Below, in pieces: positions 45,422-57,584 of a stretch of 64,000 nt of DNA. The stretch is taken from NCBI GenBank assembly GCA_027946555.1, contig JAPEVC010000023.1:124001-188000 (forward strand), written 5' to 3'. Within the stretch, counting starts at the first letter, position 1, and each line of letters opens with the position of its first letter. Both the position numbers and the translations under genes were made by a program. Source of the DNA: Gnomoniopsis sp. IMI 355080 (taxonomy: Eukaryota > Ascomycota > Sordariomycetes > Diaporthales > Gnomoniaceae). Below the pieces are notes generated by a model. That model did not search any database, was not told the DNA's origin, and was given only the letters and a program-made list of their open reading frames with translations.

Positions 45422-46580
45422 AACAATTGCTATCCAACACAAAACAGCATGCATGGCCCCCCGTCCCCCCTCCTCCTCCCACTCGGCAATTTTCCGGCGA
45501 CCTTGCATATTCCTAGCCTTCTTTCACCACACCATCACTCCTCCATAACCCGCCGTTGGCCGATGTTCCACTTGCGCTAGATCGGTCCTATCTCCGGCAC
45601 TTCAATAGCAAAGCCCCCCCCCCCGTACCGGCCTACATACAGCCTATGATCGTCAAGTCTCGCTCAGGAATCGCATCCACTCAATCATCACCGCTTGGAC
45701 CCTCCCCGCACCACTACTAACTAGCCTGCTATGACCTAGAAAACATGCAAGGTTCGTATTGTCAGCGGGACCGACCTGGTGGCCCTGGTGTGTGTGTGCC
45801 CTGGGGGAAGCGCGACATTTGGGAACTTGCCAGCGCACACACGCAGGGACAACACCCACCAACGGGGTACGAGGAGGCGATGTCTTGTTTGGGAAGCCCC
45901 GATTCGGCGGCATTCATCGACCTGACCCAGCAGTCTCTTGAAGCACCAAGGTTGCGCCGGCGGCTTATCAGAGCAACACTAGAGAGATATCGTATCCTGA
46001 GTTTTGGGGGTGGGGGAAGGAGTTGCGGTTGTTGAACAGCCACCCAGGTGCGTTGCGCGTATGAAAAATACATGCATTTTTCTGGCCGGTGGCAGATCGT
46101 TCGTTGTGTGGCACGTAAGCGGATATTTTGCGATAGAGGAGGGGTCAGAGCAGAACAGCAGTGCGAGTCATGAACAGACCCAGCACGTGCTGCCTGTGGC
46201 TGTTGTGTTTCTAAGGAATCTTCAAGCTTCAAACATCCCCTCGAAGTTGGCCTCGAGTCTGAAGAGCCTTTACAATAAGTAGTAGCCTTGGTACTTGGCT
46301 TCTCGAGTCTTGTAGTATACTAGAATGCTTGGCTATTTGTGGAAATGAGCTTCTGCTACATACTTACAAGCAGCACGCAAACTTGCACACCACAGTGTAG
46401 TCTTCGATCACGACCCCGCCTCAAGGCTCCGACCCACGATCTCTACTTACAGGGTTACCTATATTCCAGCTGCCCCTCCCTGTCTCCTAAGCGAGTCCTT
46501 TGCACTCTTTGCCACTAAGAATGTCAAACCACTTTCACTGAAGGGTGCTGCTTAGGGCGTCTGAGTGACTGACTGATAAC
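45422..46580. other. Intergenic spacer, no supported gene
   Basis: 1.2 kb upstream of the metallothionein-like gene and downstream of the cyclase gene. It includes C11 at 45614-45624. A stretch near 46410-46490 resembles a damaged tRNA arm on the minus strand but does not fold. Confidence 0.55.
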
Positions 46581-47782
46581 TCAAAATATCGCCAACGCGT
46601 TTGGCGGCGACCCTACAAGCCCAGGGTGGTTCAGCGGAGCAGAGGTTAGCAGGAAGCTGTACCTTCCAGTCTTCCGGCAATATGCCGAGAGGCGCTTGAG
46701 ATCCCACAGCTCCCCTATCGAGAGGCCGAACAATGAGAGGAAGTATTGGTGGAGGACTAGTCTTGATTGTCAGCCAAGTCCAACAGTAAGATCGCGACCT
46801 ATTATGGCAAGGAGATCGAGGGAGAGGGAAGAAAATACAAGGCTCAAAAACCACAAACTCACCTAATTCCGACATCGAGCCCTCAGTCCCATCCGGCCTC
46901 AGCGGAGGAAAGGCCTCAAAACCTGGACTGTCGCTCGCCACAGCAGAGAAGTGCTTGTTCCACACCCACCGCGCCGTGTCCTCCGTCCCATGGATCCCAG
47001 AGAGCTTGGCGTGCTGTAGCTTGGAGAAATCGTGGGGCGTAGGATTCTCCATGACCTCCGTCGCCCCCGTTCTGATAATCAAGATGTCCCCATGCCGGAA
47101 CTCCACGCCCTGGTGCTTCGCCACCGCCTCCACCTCCTCCACCGTGATGCGATAGCCGTCAAATGCATGGTACGGCGGCTGCTTCGCCTCATGGACGTCG
47201 TCCATGTAAGCCTTGAAATCAATCAACACACCCCGTCCGACGAGCCCGCCGCGGGTGTGCCAGTGGTCGAGCGTGGGCAGGGTGTTCTCGGCGGTCGTCT
47301 GCGACGCCGTGAGGGCCCCCTGAGTGACCTGGAGGCCGTTGTACGCAAGCCCGGACGGCATATGCTGCACATGCACGAGACTGTCCCACTGGCTGCTGAT
47401 CTGGGTGTTAAACTCGAGAGTATCGTCCCATACCAGCCCGTTATCCATGAGGGGGATGACCTTGTGTGTGGGCGGCGGACGGCTCGGCAGGCTTGGGGGG
47501 AGCTTGCTGCCGTTGAGAGGCCAGCTATGTGCATTCGTTAGTAAATTTCTTTTACCAGATGGGCAGTGATCTGCCAGGAGAACAATGGTGAGGAGCATAC
47601 TTTAGTGATATAGAGACGCCATCTTTGACTTCTGTCGCCGCGGCGGCGACTACGGCCGGGGTGAGTAGATTGAGTGTACCTAGCAGGTCTTTCTTCCCGT
47701 CTTTGTCGAAGATGCCCCAGGCGCAGCCTTGCGGCATGCCCTCCACCTTGGGAAGATCATCGAAATCAGGAATGGCAGACAT
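46581..47782 (-). CDS. Cyclase-family protein (kynurenine-formamidase-like fold)
   Basis: Exons are 47782..47601, 47524..46863 and 46756..46581 (introns 76 and 106 bp, phases 2 and 1), giving 339 aa. The ATG at 47782 is the first true start. Fold markers are LGTLNLLTPAVV, SLNWPLNGSKLP, the metal-site region QWDSLVHVQHM, HWHTRGGLVGRGVLIDF, RHGDILIIRTG and GIHGTEDTARWVW. Exon 3 lies in another frame from exon 2 and reads LHQYFLSLFG, IGELWDLKRLSAYC and LTSAPLN..GSPPNALAIF, the expected C-terminus. Continuing exon 2 without splicing gives unrelated sequence. Family members are metal-dependent hydrolases or cyclases acting on amide/ester or polyketide-like substrates; the substrate here is unknown. 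No secretion signal is seen. Confidence 0.93.
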
Positions 47783-50409
47783 TTTCAAAAAGTTCTTGAG
47801 TGGTGTTTGTTACTCGCCCGGAATTGTAGTGAGAGTAAACGGTGTCAAAATGTGAAAGCGTCCTGTCAGCACCATGAAATAGATTTATTTGAGGACGCTA
47901 GAACATGCATAGACAGCTACCTAAGGTAGGCATCCATCTCCGCAACTGGACGTCGGACCCACTGTAAGCATCGAAAACGAAGAGAGGTCCGAAGAGTCAG
48001 GATTGGTGATGCCATGAATTACTGACAACTACCATTCTTGCACTATCTGTTGTATCTTGTTGCCTGAAGTATCTTGGTCAGGACTAGGAGGTATGAAAGA
48101 TCCTTGTAGGATTAGTCCATTCATATAGGCCATGTCCGAGTACATGACTGCCCAAGTGCATACTTCCGAGCTACAGGTGTACTGTACAGTATGGGGGGGG
48201 GGGTTAATCTGCCAATGGATGTCAACCCACGCAAGAAGACTCAAGCATAGATTGTGATGATTCAACTTCCTCTGTGTTCTCTAGATACTGAGTCGACAGA
48301 GGTTGCTGATATGACTGCTAGGCTTACACCAGCATTGATCAAATTTGGTTCCTTGAAACTTATGCGCTCATGGTACCCAACATTCCTTACAAGCAAGCCA
48401 GCCACTTTAAATCGCTATGTAGTTGGTCTTTTGCTTTTTTCTTCATTTTTTTCAAGAAGCAAGATACCTAGGTCATTACTTTGTTCCGTTCCCCCGACTC
48501 CCGGGCTGCCCTATGCTCGTCCTTTAGATGGGGCTGCTACGAATTATCTGCCATAACCCAGGATTTGCTATCAACTCCAACGTTAGAAGCTGCGTAGTGC
48601 TGTTAGGTAGCTGAGAAGCTTGATTTGTAGATAGAACTAGCCAGTCGTAAGCTAAAGACTGAGGTATGTCTCGCAGCACTTATTGCCCTTGACTCCTTCG
48701 AATGTCTCGCCTATGCCGATGAGGTGCATACATGGGCTGACTCAGACCACTGGAATAGAAGATTCAACCCAAGGCACATCGTAGAAAACAATAAACGGCG
48801 CTTGTGTGCCTTTGCAATGTTCCGATCGAATGGCTATATGCCATAGTTGGAGTAGAAAAATGAAACAGCTCATATGCGACTGATTAAGTCACAGCTAGGC
48901 TCAGGTCGATCAATCGACTTATTGTGGAGACTACTGTGTTTCTAGATAGGATCACCACAGAAGCATACCCACCCTGCAAAGCACAATCACTTGTTGATTA
49001 TATAAAGACCAAGAAACCGGTTTCAACAGAACCAGCTGGCTGTGTTCCCCAGATTACCTCTGACTGTGACATATTCCTGTAATATTCCTCGACTGTTCAC
49101 CCGCACAAGGTCGCCTTAATTATTATTCTATCCATTCGCAAGGCATTGGGAACTTCCTAGATGCAACGGAGAAGTTGCTTGGATACTTACCAGCCCTGTG
49201 CGAATGTATCTCGAATCTCGGCCGTATGCGACATCCAGGCTCACATAGTATTGACTCTGGAGTCTCCTAGCACAACTGGATGTGACAAGGGCAATCAAAC
49301 CTTTGAAAGATGAAGCTCTTTGATATGATGCTAAGCTGTGTACTTATAAAATGTATGTTAGACACCGTTGGCACAGATACGGGATGCTGTTCGGCCCATC
49401 GTTCGTCCTCTGCTTTCCACAGAGGCTGAGAGGACGTCGAAAAAAGAGGGCCCCAGAAGAAATTTGCCTATGAGCCTGATCCCTGACTCCCGCAGGTTCG
49501 CGAGTCGACAAGGGTATGTGGACCCACTGAAGTTTCAAAACGATCAGCACTGCCAAGGGGCGATCTTTCTTTGAGATGGAGAGCTTGGTGGGAGGCAGCC
49601 AGCCTTCAAGGCAAAGAGCTCTCAACAGCATCGAGAACAAGGCTCCGAGATACATCCTTTGAATGAATGGCGCCTTAATTCTCCGCGTAAATCCCACGGA
49701 ATGGTAAGAGTAGCCTACCAGCTCTTACCGTAGAGAGAGATGAGCGGAAAAGGCATACGAGACAAGCGAAATTTCACCAAAGTCTATCTTCTTGATGGCA
49801 TCGTTGCTTGTGCAATGTCACACTCACGGCTGCATCCCGCCGTTACGTCTGTCCTTGGCCGTCTGAGGATGTCGCGCCATAGGCAAATTACCTGTACTCT
49901 TGCGGCGAAATGTGCGCCAAAAGATTATCTGCCTGCAGGCTCTAGACCACATTCTCCGTCTCACAGGATGCGCTGTGCGTGGTGAGACAGCAGCTCGCGT
50001 CGATGTATATGTTGAGGCGCCATGCACGCGGCACAGGATGAGCAGGCCCAACTTTGGGATCATCCTTGGGATGGATAAACACGGGTCAAAGGTCAAATTG
50101 CGATACGCACTGTTTGATACCGTCTACTGGCAACCGACAGCCAACCAAATTGGATATCAGGAGATCTGGGGCCTCTGACATCAGTGCTTTTGGCAGAGGA
50201 TGAACCCCTGAGTCGCATTGACGCCCTGCCCTGTCCACCCAAACACTCAGTACATCTTCCTTCGATCCCTCCGTCTGTCGGTCAGACACCTGCGCTCACT
50301 TTGGAATTTATTTATTTTCTTCAACGAAACCTGTGCGAAATCGTCGTTCCGTTGCTAACTAGAGTCTTTCGTTTACCGTACTCTACCTTTCATCCAACAA
50401 ACCGCCAAA
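47783..50409. other. Gene-poor spacer with possible decayed coding fragments
   Basis: 2.6 kb. It contains G11 at 48193-48203 and two unlinked open stretches, 48631-48846 (71 codons) and 48936-49082 (48 codons), in different frames. These look protein-like but match no family I recognise and lack a start or splice context. The promoter of the small secreted protein gene is at the right end. Confidence 0.5.
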
Positions 50410-50955
50410 ATGCAGGTATGTCATTCATGTCAATACGTGCCATCTTGTCACTGGCCGAACAGGGTCAAACAGAGTCACTGACATGTGCTAGACCGCCACC
50501 TTTGTCCTCGCCCTCTGTGGTGCTGTCAGCGCTCTTGTTGCTCGTCAGCCCATAGTCCCGAACGAGCCCGGTCTTTCCCTCATCAGCTACCGACCGTACT
50601 GCCCGGTCTGCGACACCGTCGAGCTGAACAACAACTGCTTGTCTCAGGGTGCCTCCTGCATGCAGACTATCTACGAGTACGTATCCACATATGCTTCTGG
50701 ACATCACATCACAGATACCGTTACCCAGTCGGGTTGTCATCGACGAGCAGTCCAATCAAGCACTTCTCGTCCATTGTTACATGTGCTGTCCCAAATCATC
50801 TGCTTGGTCGCAGCCATCGCTGATCGATACCACTTTATAGGCCCGGCAACGCCCCTGAAGCGTGCACAAGCCGCTGCTCGACCACTTGCCAGCAAATCTC
50901 ATACACCGCCAACAGCGACTATGGTTACAGCTGCAACACCACCCGCACTGCGTAA
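50410..50955 (+). CDS. Small secreted cysteine-rich protein (effector-like)
   Basis: Exons are 50410..50415 (ATG CAG only), 50492..50676 and 50841..50955, with introns of 76 and 164 bp (GT-AG, phases 0 and 2), giving 101 aa. Residues 1-18 form a signal peptide (MQTATFVLALCGAVSALVA). The mature part has eight cysteines: YCPVC, NNNC, GASC, EACTSRC, TTC and YSCN. That is enough for four disulfides, with Asn/Ser/Thr-rich spacing and an N-glycosylation site (NTT) near the C-terminus. No domain is recognised. Size, signal peptide and even Cys number match fungal small secreted proteins, some of which are effectors or antimicrobials; its function here is not known. AATAAA occurs about 190 bp after the stop. 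It sits alone in a gene-poor region, and its exons are easily missed. Confidence 0.83.
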
Positions 50956-53738
50956 AGGATAACCCAAATATGAGCATTCGCAGACGGAGTCCTGGTACCC
51001 GGACTTGTATATTCAAGGAAAGGAGGGTGGGGACTTTGACAACGGACCTAGGAAGTCTAAATGGAATAGGCTTTTGAGGTCAGAAAGTGTGAGACAAAAG
51101 GATGTGAAGGGTACAAAGTGCGCTTTTGTACAAGCGTCAGTAATCAAATAAATATAGACCGACAGGCTAACCTAATTCAAATTCGGTATACCTTCAAAGC
51201 ATACCTATGTAATTCTTCATGCCCAACCTTGTGTGTTTTATTACACCCGCCCTAAATACTGCATAAATAGAAGTGGTTACAATGTCGAGTCGATTTCCAT
51301 CTTCAAGGTGGGTGGTTGACTGGATACGGTGACGTGCTTACCCTGGATCCCGAACTCGACCGTCACGTTCATGTATATTAAAGATGTTGAAACATTAGCT
51401 GTGAAGTACATCAACTCAAAGTTTCCCAGATATTGACTGCCATGTCAAGTTGCGTAGTGGGTATGAGATCTTTGCTTCTACCTGACAAGACTTTGAGGGG
51501 TCGTTAATATTGCGATGGTTCAGAGTGGTATCGTGATTGAATGAGTGAAGTTTCCCATGATTGACTGCCACATCAAGGACAAATACGGACTCTCCATACC
51601 TTATTTAGCCTGTTTTATTCATGCAGAATGCAAGATTGGTTAGTATCTCACACTGATAGCCACGGGCTTGACTATACACTTAATAGAGCGGTTGTACAAT
51701 AAGGCAAGCGACCTTCCTGTGTGGAAACGAAATGATCAATCAATTAGCACACATGGCAAAGTCATCACAATTCAACTAGATACCCAGGATGGACATATAC
51801 TTTGTCAGCTCCTGTGCCAGGATATACGACTGTACTTAACATGGTTATCTAAGGTACCTACGTTGACTAACATCACTTTCGCGCTCGTCAGAGAGCCGAT
51901 GGAACTCGAGCCCAGCTAGATACGTCGTTTGGCTTAGTCACTTTGAAGGAACACCTGCGTGCAAAGGCAACGTGCGCTGGTCACTCTGCAGGATAGTGCG
52001 ATGCTCATTGACAACTCTTTCTGCCTTACTTACGTCTCCTTCATATATTCATATCCCATCAAATTTGCCTGCTGTCTGTAGTTGTTGGTATACATGCTCT
52101 GCTGTAGCCTTTCGGGGCTAGACAGACAGGCCACACATGCTTCCACGCTCGTAGGAACTTGAAATTAATAACGACACTTCCACTTGCCTGAATACAGAGG
52201 GCGGCAAACTATATCTCCTTCTAAGCCAACCGAGGGTATGCCTGACCAAAGTCCATTCCGAAGACATAGAGGAACTTATTGGGTACTTAGGTTGTAAAGG
52301 CTGGGTCCCCTGATTGGCACGGATCTATATCTGGCCAGCTCTTCGATTGATGAATGTTTTGAATGAGAAATGGCTTGAGTGAAGACGATCTTACAATGAC
52401 CGCGAGGCTGTCGTCACCCCAGCCTAGCGGCAATCGCCAAGTAAGATAGTATCTAATTTCCGGGTCGGTCCGAAGGGTGGTGACTTTCCTCTGGGTAAGG
52501 TGATACCAGTGTCAGCCGTTAGTTCCCCGTTTTTAGTTCAGACAGGACGAACCGCTCAAGCCTTATGCATTACCAGGACACGGGCGTCGGGGTGAGATGC
52601 AATTCAATAGGCTGAGACGCGACACAATATAGTCACACTCGATATATTCAATCCATATCTGAACAGGGGCCGGACATATGACAATGAGGTATTTGTGCTG
52701 TTATTGTGGAGTTCTGTTGTAGCCTTTGTGGGCAGAGCATCATCACCGTTCTTGAATTCGGTTGGGGCAATCGAATGGACGAACCCGCAAAAAATGAGTT
52801 CAAGCATAACGTTGTTCGTATCCACCACTTGACTAAGTGCGATACTAAAAGATAGAATATTGTGTAGAGACGTCAGAATGGGGGGGGGCAACTGGGTAAA
52901 TTAGTCGGACTCCCGGACGCGTACGCAACAGCCTTGGCAAAATTCACAGCACTGTCTCCTGAACGTCAAGTCATGTAATAATAAAGGCTGCATAATTGAT
53001 CTATTCCCGCGTCGGCACAAAACTTTCGGTTGTTCATCGTTCAAAAGGGCTGGATTGCTGCAGGTCCCACGAGCATCGGGAGCAGGGTACCTGTCCAGGT
53101 TCCTGGGCATGTTCCTGGAGCTTATCGGTACCCGCCCTGTTCTTATTGGTATTGTAGTGTCCACACACAGCCACATCACCATATAGATTCCATTTAAAGC
53201 CAAGTTCCCGGCCCACGAAGGTGGGCCTCCCCAGCGATCCTAGGTAAGGGACAGTGACCAACTCGTCAGGGCCCAGGTTATGTCGACTCCTTCGGACTTA
53301 CGAGCACCGGAGTGGTTCTTCTTGAAAAATTGTACTATGTAGAGGGTCACATTGGCAATTTCGATTCATCATAGTCCAGCATTGACGTCTACAACTAGCT
53401 TAATGTCCCCAAATATCTGGGGAAAGGCATGCTCCATCTAGACTCGGCTTTGGCTCTCGGTCCAATCGAAATGGATCCGGTGGCAGGGCACACAAGTCGC
53501 TTAACGACATACATCGGCGGTAGGTACTATGTAAGGGGAAAGATTGGCATAGGGGCTGCGCGTCACGAATCTTTTACTATGCGCGTCCTCTCTCGTATGG
53601 CCGATGTAGCTCCATCATAAAGTCGTCTTGATCGACTGTTTCCCGCATCGATAGGACCCTCGATCTTGCCTCAAAGCCATCTTTTCCTGCGTTTCATTAT
53701 CGAAGCGGGCTTTCACTGTTCAGACCAGACGCAACACC
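50956..53738. other. Gene-poor spacer, no supported gene
   Basis: 2.8 kb, moderately A/T-rich. It contains an imperfect direct repeat of about 28 bp (51421-51449 and 51549-51576), G9 at 52880-52888, and an open stretch 51668-51919 lacking an ATG. No gene recognised. Confidence 0.55.
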
Positions 53739-54784
53739 ATGCCTCAAACAAGCAAGACCACCATGGCTTTGGCCATTCTGGCTTCCAGTAGCTCAGTGCT
53801 GGCCCAGACAGCCACTCAACTGTGGAACTTCACGAGCTATATCGACATTGAGAACAGCATCCTTCGTTCCAACGGCCACCTCTTGTTCACCACCCTGACA
53901 AACCCTCAACTTTACACCATCGACCCAACCGCGGCCGAACCCAAGGCCGAAGTTGTAGCCTGGTTGCCCGGGGGTGTCACGGCCCTGACTGGCATTGCGG
54001 AGGTTGCAGATGACAAGTTCGCTGTCACCGGCGGCATCCGAGGCAGTTACAATTATACTGAGGAGACCATCTTCACTGTCGATTTCAGTGTAGCAACCGA
54101 GGAGAACCCCAATGCCACCATTGTGTCAACTGTCGCTAAGCTGCCCGATGCAGTGATGCTCAACGGAATGGCTGCACTGCCTTCGAACCCGTCTATCTTG
54201 GTCTTGGCGGATTCTCGCCTGGGCTGTTTGTGGCGAGTGGATGTCGAGACCGGCTCTGTGGCAAAGGCATACGAGAGCTCTTACATGCTCCCTTTCGCCA
54301 ACTCGACTACACCCATTGGCATTGACGGCCTCAAGATTTCCGCGGACAGCTCCTACGCCTATTTCACCAACGTGGTGCTGTCGATGCTGGCTCGTGTGTA
54401 AGTGCTGATGATCATTTCCCCCTACTCTGTCTCCTGATCATGCTTTTTGGGGAACACAGTGTTGACAATCTTAGTCCCATCGCCGATAACGGCACTGCCC
54501 TCGTGGCTACCGGAGACGTTGAGGTTATCACGGATTTCGCAACTGGTGACGATTGGGATGACTTTGCGCTGAACGGCACCTTTGCCTATGGCGCGCAAGA
54601 CCCCTCCATGATCTCGAAGGTTGACTTGGAGACCGGCGAGTACACGCTCGTCGCCAACGTTACAGATGCATCGGGACCGACGAGCGTCGTACTCAAGGGT
54701 GACGGAATTCATGCTTACTTTACCACCCGAGGAGACCAGACAACTGGAACAAGTGGACAAATCTTCGAGGTGACCCTCGCGTAA
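53739..54784 (+). CDS. Secreted six-bladed beta-propeller (SMP-30/hetero-Diels-Alderase-like)
   Basis: Exons are 53739..54397 and 54460..54784 (62-bp intron, phase 2), giving 327 aa. A signal peptide covers about residues 1-22 (ending VLAQ); a second ATG at 53763 would leave it intact. Propeller features are ENSILRSNGHLLFTTL, PQLYTIDP, GGVTALTGIAEVADDKFAV, GMAALPSNPSILVLADSRLG, IGIDGLKISADSSYAYF and GPTSVVLKGDG. The pattern resembles fungal SMP-30/gluconolactonase-like proteins, and also the propeller family that includes hetero-Diels-Alderases in tropolone-sesquiterpenoid clusters. No polyketide or terpene synthase lies nearby to support a secondary-metabolite role. Four or more N-glycosylation sites fit secretion. 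Confidence 0.87.
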
Positions 54785-54970
54785 AGTTGCTGCGGAAGGC
54801 CACTCAGTAGGAGCAGAAAGACAGCAATAATACATATCTGCTCACAAATCTTGTGCACCGCCTTCGTTCGATAAGCATTTGTTTTGGTACCCGTGCAATT
54901 CGATTTTTAATTAACTAATGTCTCTTGATACTTGAAGCAATACATGAATTCGTGGATGAAGCTAGCTGCT

Positions 54971-57584
54971 TTATTTAGCAGCCGCAAGAACTGCCACTCC
55001 CCAAGCGGGTATACTGAACGAGTAGCCTTCGGATGCGCTCCCATCAATAGTCGAAGTGATGGGTGAGATAGAGACAGCTCCAGGATAGTTGGATACAAGT
55101 TCCCCTCCGCTCAGCAAAGTAAGCGTCGCAGGAGAAGAGATTGAAACGCTTGGGAACTTGACCGTTAGGTTCTGTGCGGAAGATCCATAGTTCGCCATCT
55201 TGACGTAGTAGGTTGAGTCCGACTTCGAAGATGCCACCCAGTATACAGGACCAAAGTCTGAATCTGAGGTCACAGGGAGGATAGTGTCTCCGCGGTTCAT
55301 AGAGAACATGTTCTGCACCCAGAAGGATGAAGAACCTGTGATGGACCCGACTGTCGAGTTGAGCCCAAAAAGATCGGGCTATTTGAATATTAGAACGAGA
55401 TCTCTAGCGACTCTTGTCTTCTCAAAGCGCGGAAGTGTAACTTCAGTTTGACTTACCGACCATTCCGCCATGTCAAAATGTTCGAGTAGTGGTGCAAAGC
55501 TTGACATCTTCACTATGTCGCTATTCCGCTCCATGCCTGGCTTTGTGTCAGAATAGACTTAACTAGGCAATGTCACAAGTGCACAACTTATCCCAGTGCC
55601 GACTGATCACGGAAACAACTTACCGATCATGTAAACAGCCTCGCTACAACTCCCTTGCATAGTCGACCAGTACGTCGTCGAACCATCATTTGCGGTCGTA
55701 CTACCATACTCTCCCACCACTACACCTGCGCCGCCTCTTTCGTAGTTATCCCACTCATTGAAACTGGCCACAAAGTCGTCCGGGCTCAGATAATGGTGAG
55801 TATCCGCATAGGTACCATTGGGCAGCGTGGCAGGAAGGCACCCTGCCGACGGAGTTGAGGCGACGAGCACCAAGTCTGGATATTTGGCATGGATAGCGTC
55901 GTAGATGGCCGTGAATCGGCTTGCATAAGTGTCGCAGCCGTCATTCAGGTTGTCCTCATTACCAACTTCGATGTAGGTCAAATTGTAGGGGGCACTCTGG
56001 CCATACTGCGCCCGGAGGGCGCCGTAGGTCGTGCTGGTGTCGCCTGTCAGGAATTCGAGTTCGTTGAGGATATCGTCGATGTATGGGTCAAGGGCCGTGC
56101 CGGACACGATACCGCCACCTATGGTTAACCCAGCCCAAACAGTGAGGAGTGGCTCCATATTCATATCTATGCACCACTGCATATACTCCATCAGACCCAA
56201 AGCATCAGTATTGGGATAGCCCCAATTACCCTGACGCCCCGGTCTCGATTCCACAGGCTGTGATTTGGGTCAGAAATGCTTCCCCCAGCTTGATGATTTA
56301 CAACTGCAGTCAAGATTGCATAGACTCACACCAATGGTTTCATTCCATTTCCAGCGCGTGTCTGGTGTCAGACCTTCACTTGAGAACAAACATTCTTAGT
56401 TTCCACACTTTTGAAGCTGTTTGTGAACCGCAGAACTCACATATTGTTGCCACCAGGAAATCTGAGAAACGAGGGCTGCAGTTGTTCAAGATAAGTGGCG
56501 ACATCATTTCTTAAACCATTGGATCTGTGGGACTTCATTAGCTGCACTGTCATAGTATCGCAACCCTTCGCGGTATATAGAGCTTTACCTTCCATTGTAG
56601 GTAGTGGGGAAAAGCTGGATCAAGTCGAAATACAACGACGCATCGGCCACTTGCGCGGCATCAAACGTGATGTTCCAGGTATTGTCACTCTCATAGCTTT
56701 GTGTAGAGGTGAGAGTGGTTTCATGATAACTGAAAGCTGAAGAGTTACTGTTGACTTCGATGGTCTTGTTGGCATAGATGGTACCACTGGGACCGGAGAG
56801 CGATATTGTCATGTTGCCGGCGTACGTTCCTTTCACATAGAAGGAGTTTGAATAAGCTTGAGTGGGTCAGCATATGAAACCAATCGGAGAATTCTATTTA
56901 TATCTTTGGGTTGAGATGGCATAACAAAGATCAGGTGAACATCTGGGCCGCTGAAGAAGAGAATACTTACTGTCTGCATTTACAGGCACACCTAGGTAGC
57001 CGGCATTCGAGAAGCCCACCTGTCCTGTGGTCCCGGAAGGAACAGCAACCTTTAATGATTTTGTGATGGCTGTCGATAGTGGGTTATCTGTGTCCACAGA
57101 GAGGTTCGCAGAGCCAACAGCGCTGTAAGCCGTTAGATCAGGCGAATCGCCTTGGAATCCATTGTTCCTGAGCAATTGGCCGTGGATTCCACCATCACCT
57201 GTATGGAAAACCAAGGTCAGATTCAAAGACTGTCACTTGTCGATGGAGTGCGTAAAGTACCAGAATTGTTGATATCCTATAAGCGCTGGTCAGCATGGCT
57301 GCTCATTTTGCACGAATAACCCAGTGAGGATTTCTTACCTCGAACATGATTCCATAAAGCAACGGACTGGAGGCATTTCCTCCAGTCGAAGACACCGTCA
57401 AATTGATTCCTTCGCTTTTCTGGCCTTTTGCTCCTCTGTTCATGAGGCTCAGAACCACTATCAGCGGTATCAAGACGACCATTGTGGCTATGCAACCCGC
57501 CTTGAATATTCGGTTGGAAAGTATTCTGGAAAGACGTCTAGTTGGGGCCAAGCCCAAGTGCAAGTCTTTTCCGTTATAAGGCAT
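54971..57584 (-). CDS. abfA: GH51 alpha-L-arabinofuranosidase with N-terminal membrane anchor
   Basis: Nine exons: 57584..57339, 57276..57261, 57198..56971, 56856..56589, 56524..56441, 56378..56330, 56257..55624, 55536..55457 and 55378..54971, giving 670 aa. GH51 marks are YGIMFEDINNSGDGGIHGQ, LRFPGGNN, TRWKWNETIGP and RPGRQGNWGYPNTDALGLMEY. The acid/base is Glu398 in EVGNED and the nucleophile Glu480 in VGEYGS; the C-terminal beta domain ends AWGVAVLAAAK. The enzyme removes arabinofuranosyl side groups from arabinan and arabinoxylan. Residues 1-28 are basic and a hydrophobic stretch spans about 29-48, giving an N-terminal anchor instead of a classical short signal peptide. Exon 2 (16 nt) and exon 6 (49 nt) are very short. 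It is convergent with the propeller gene, 186 bp apart. Confidence 0.94.

Noticed and set aside
46405..46500. tRNA-like T-arm on the minus strand
   Set aside because: Resembles GTGGG plus a B-box-like TCGGAGC, but the T stem does not pair and no acceptor or anticodon stem can be built.
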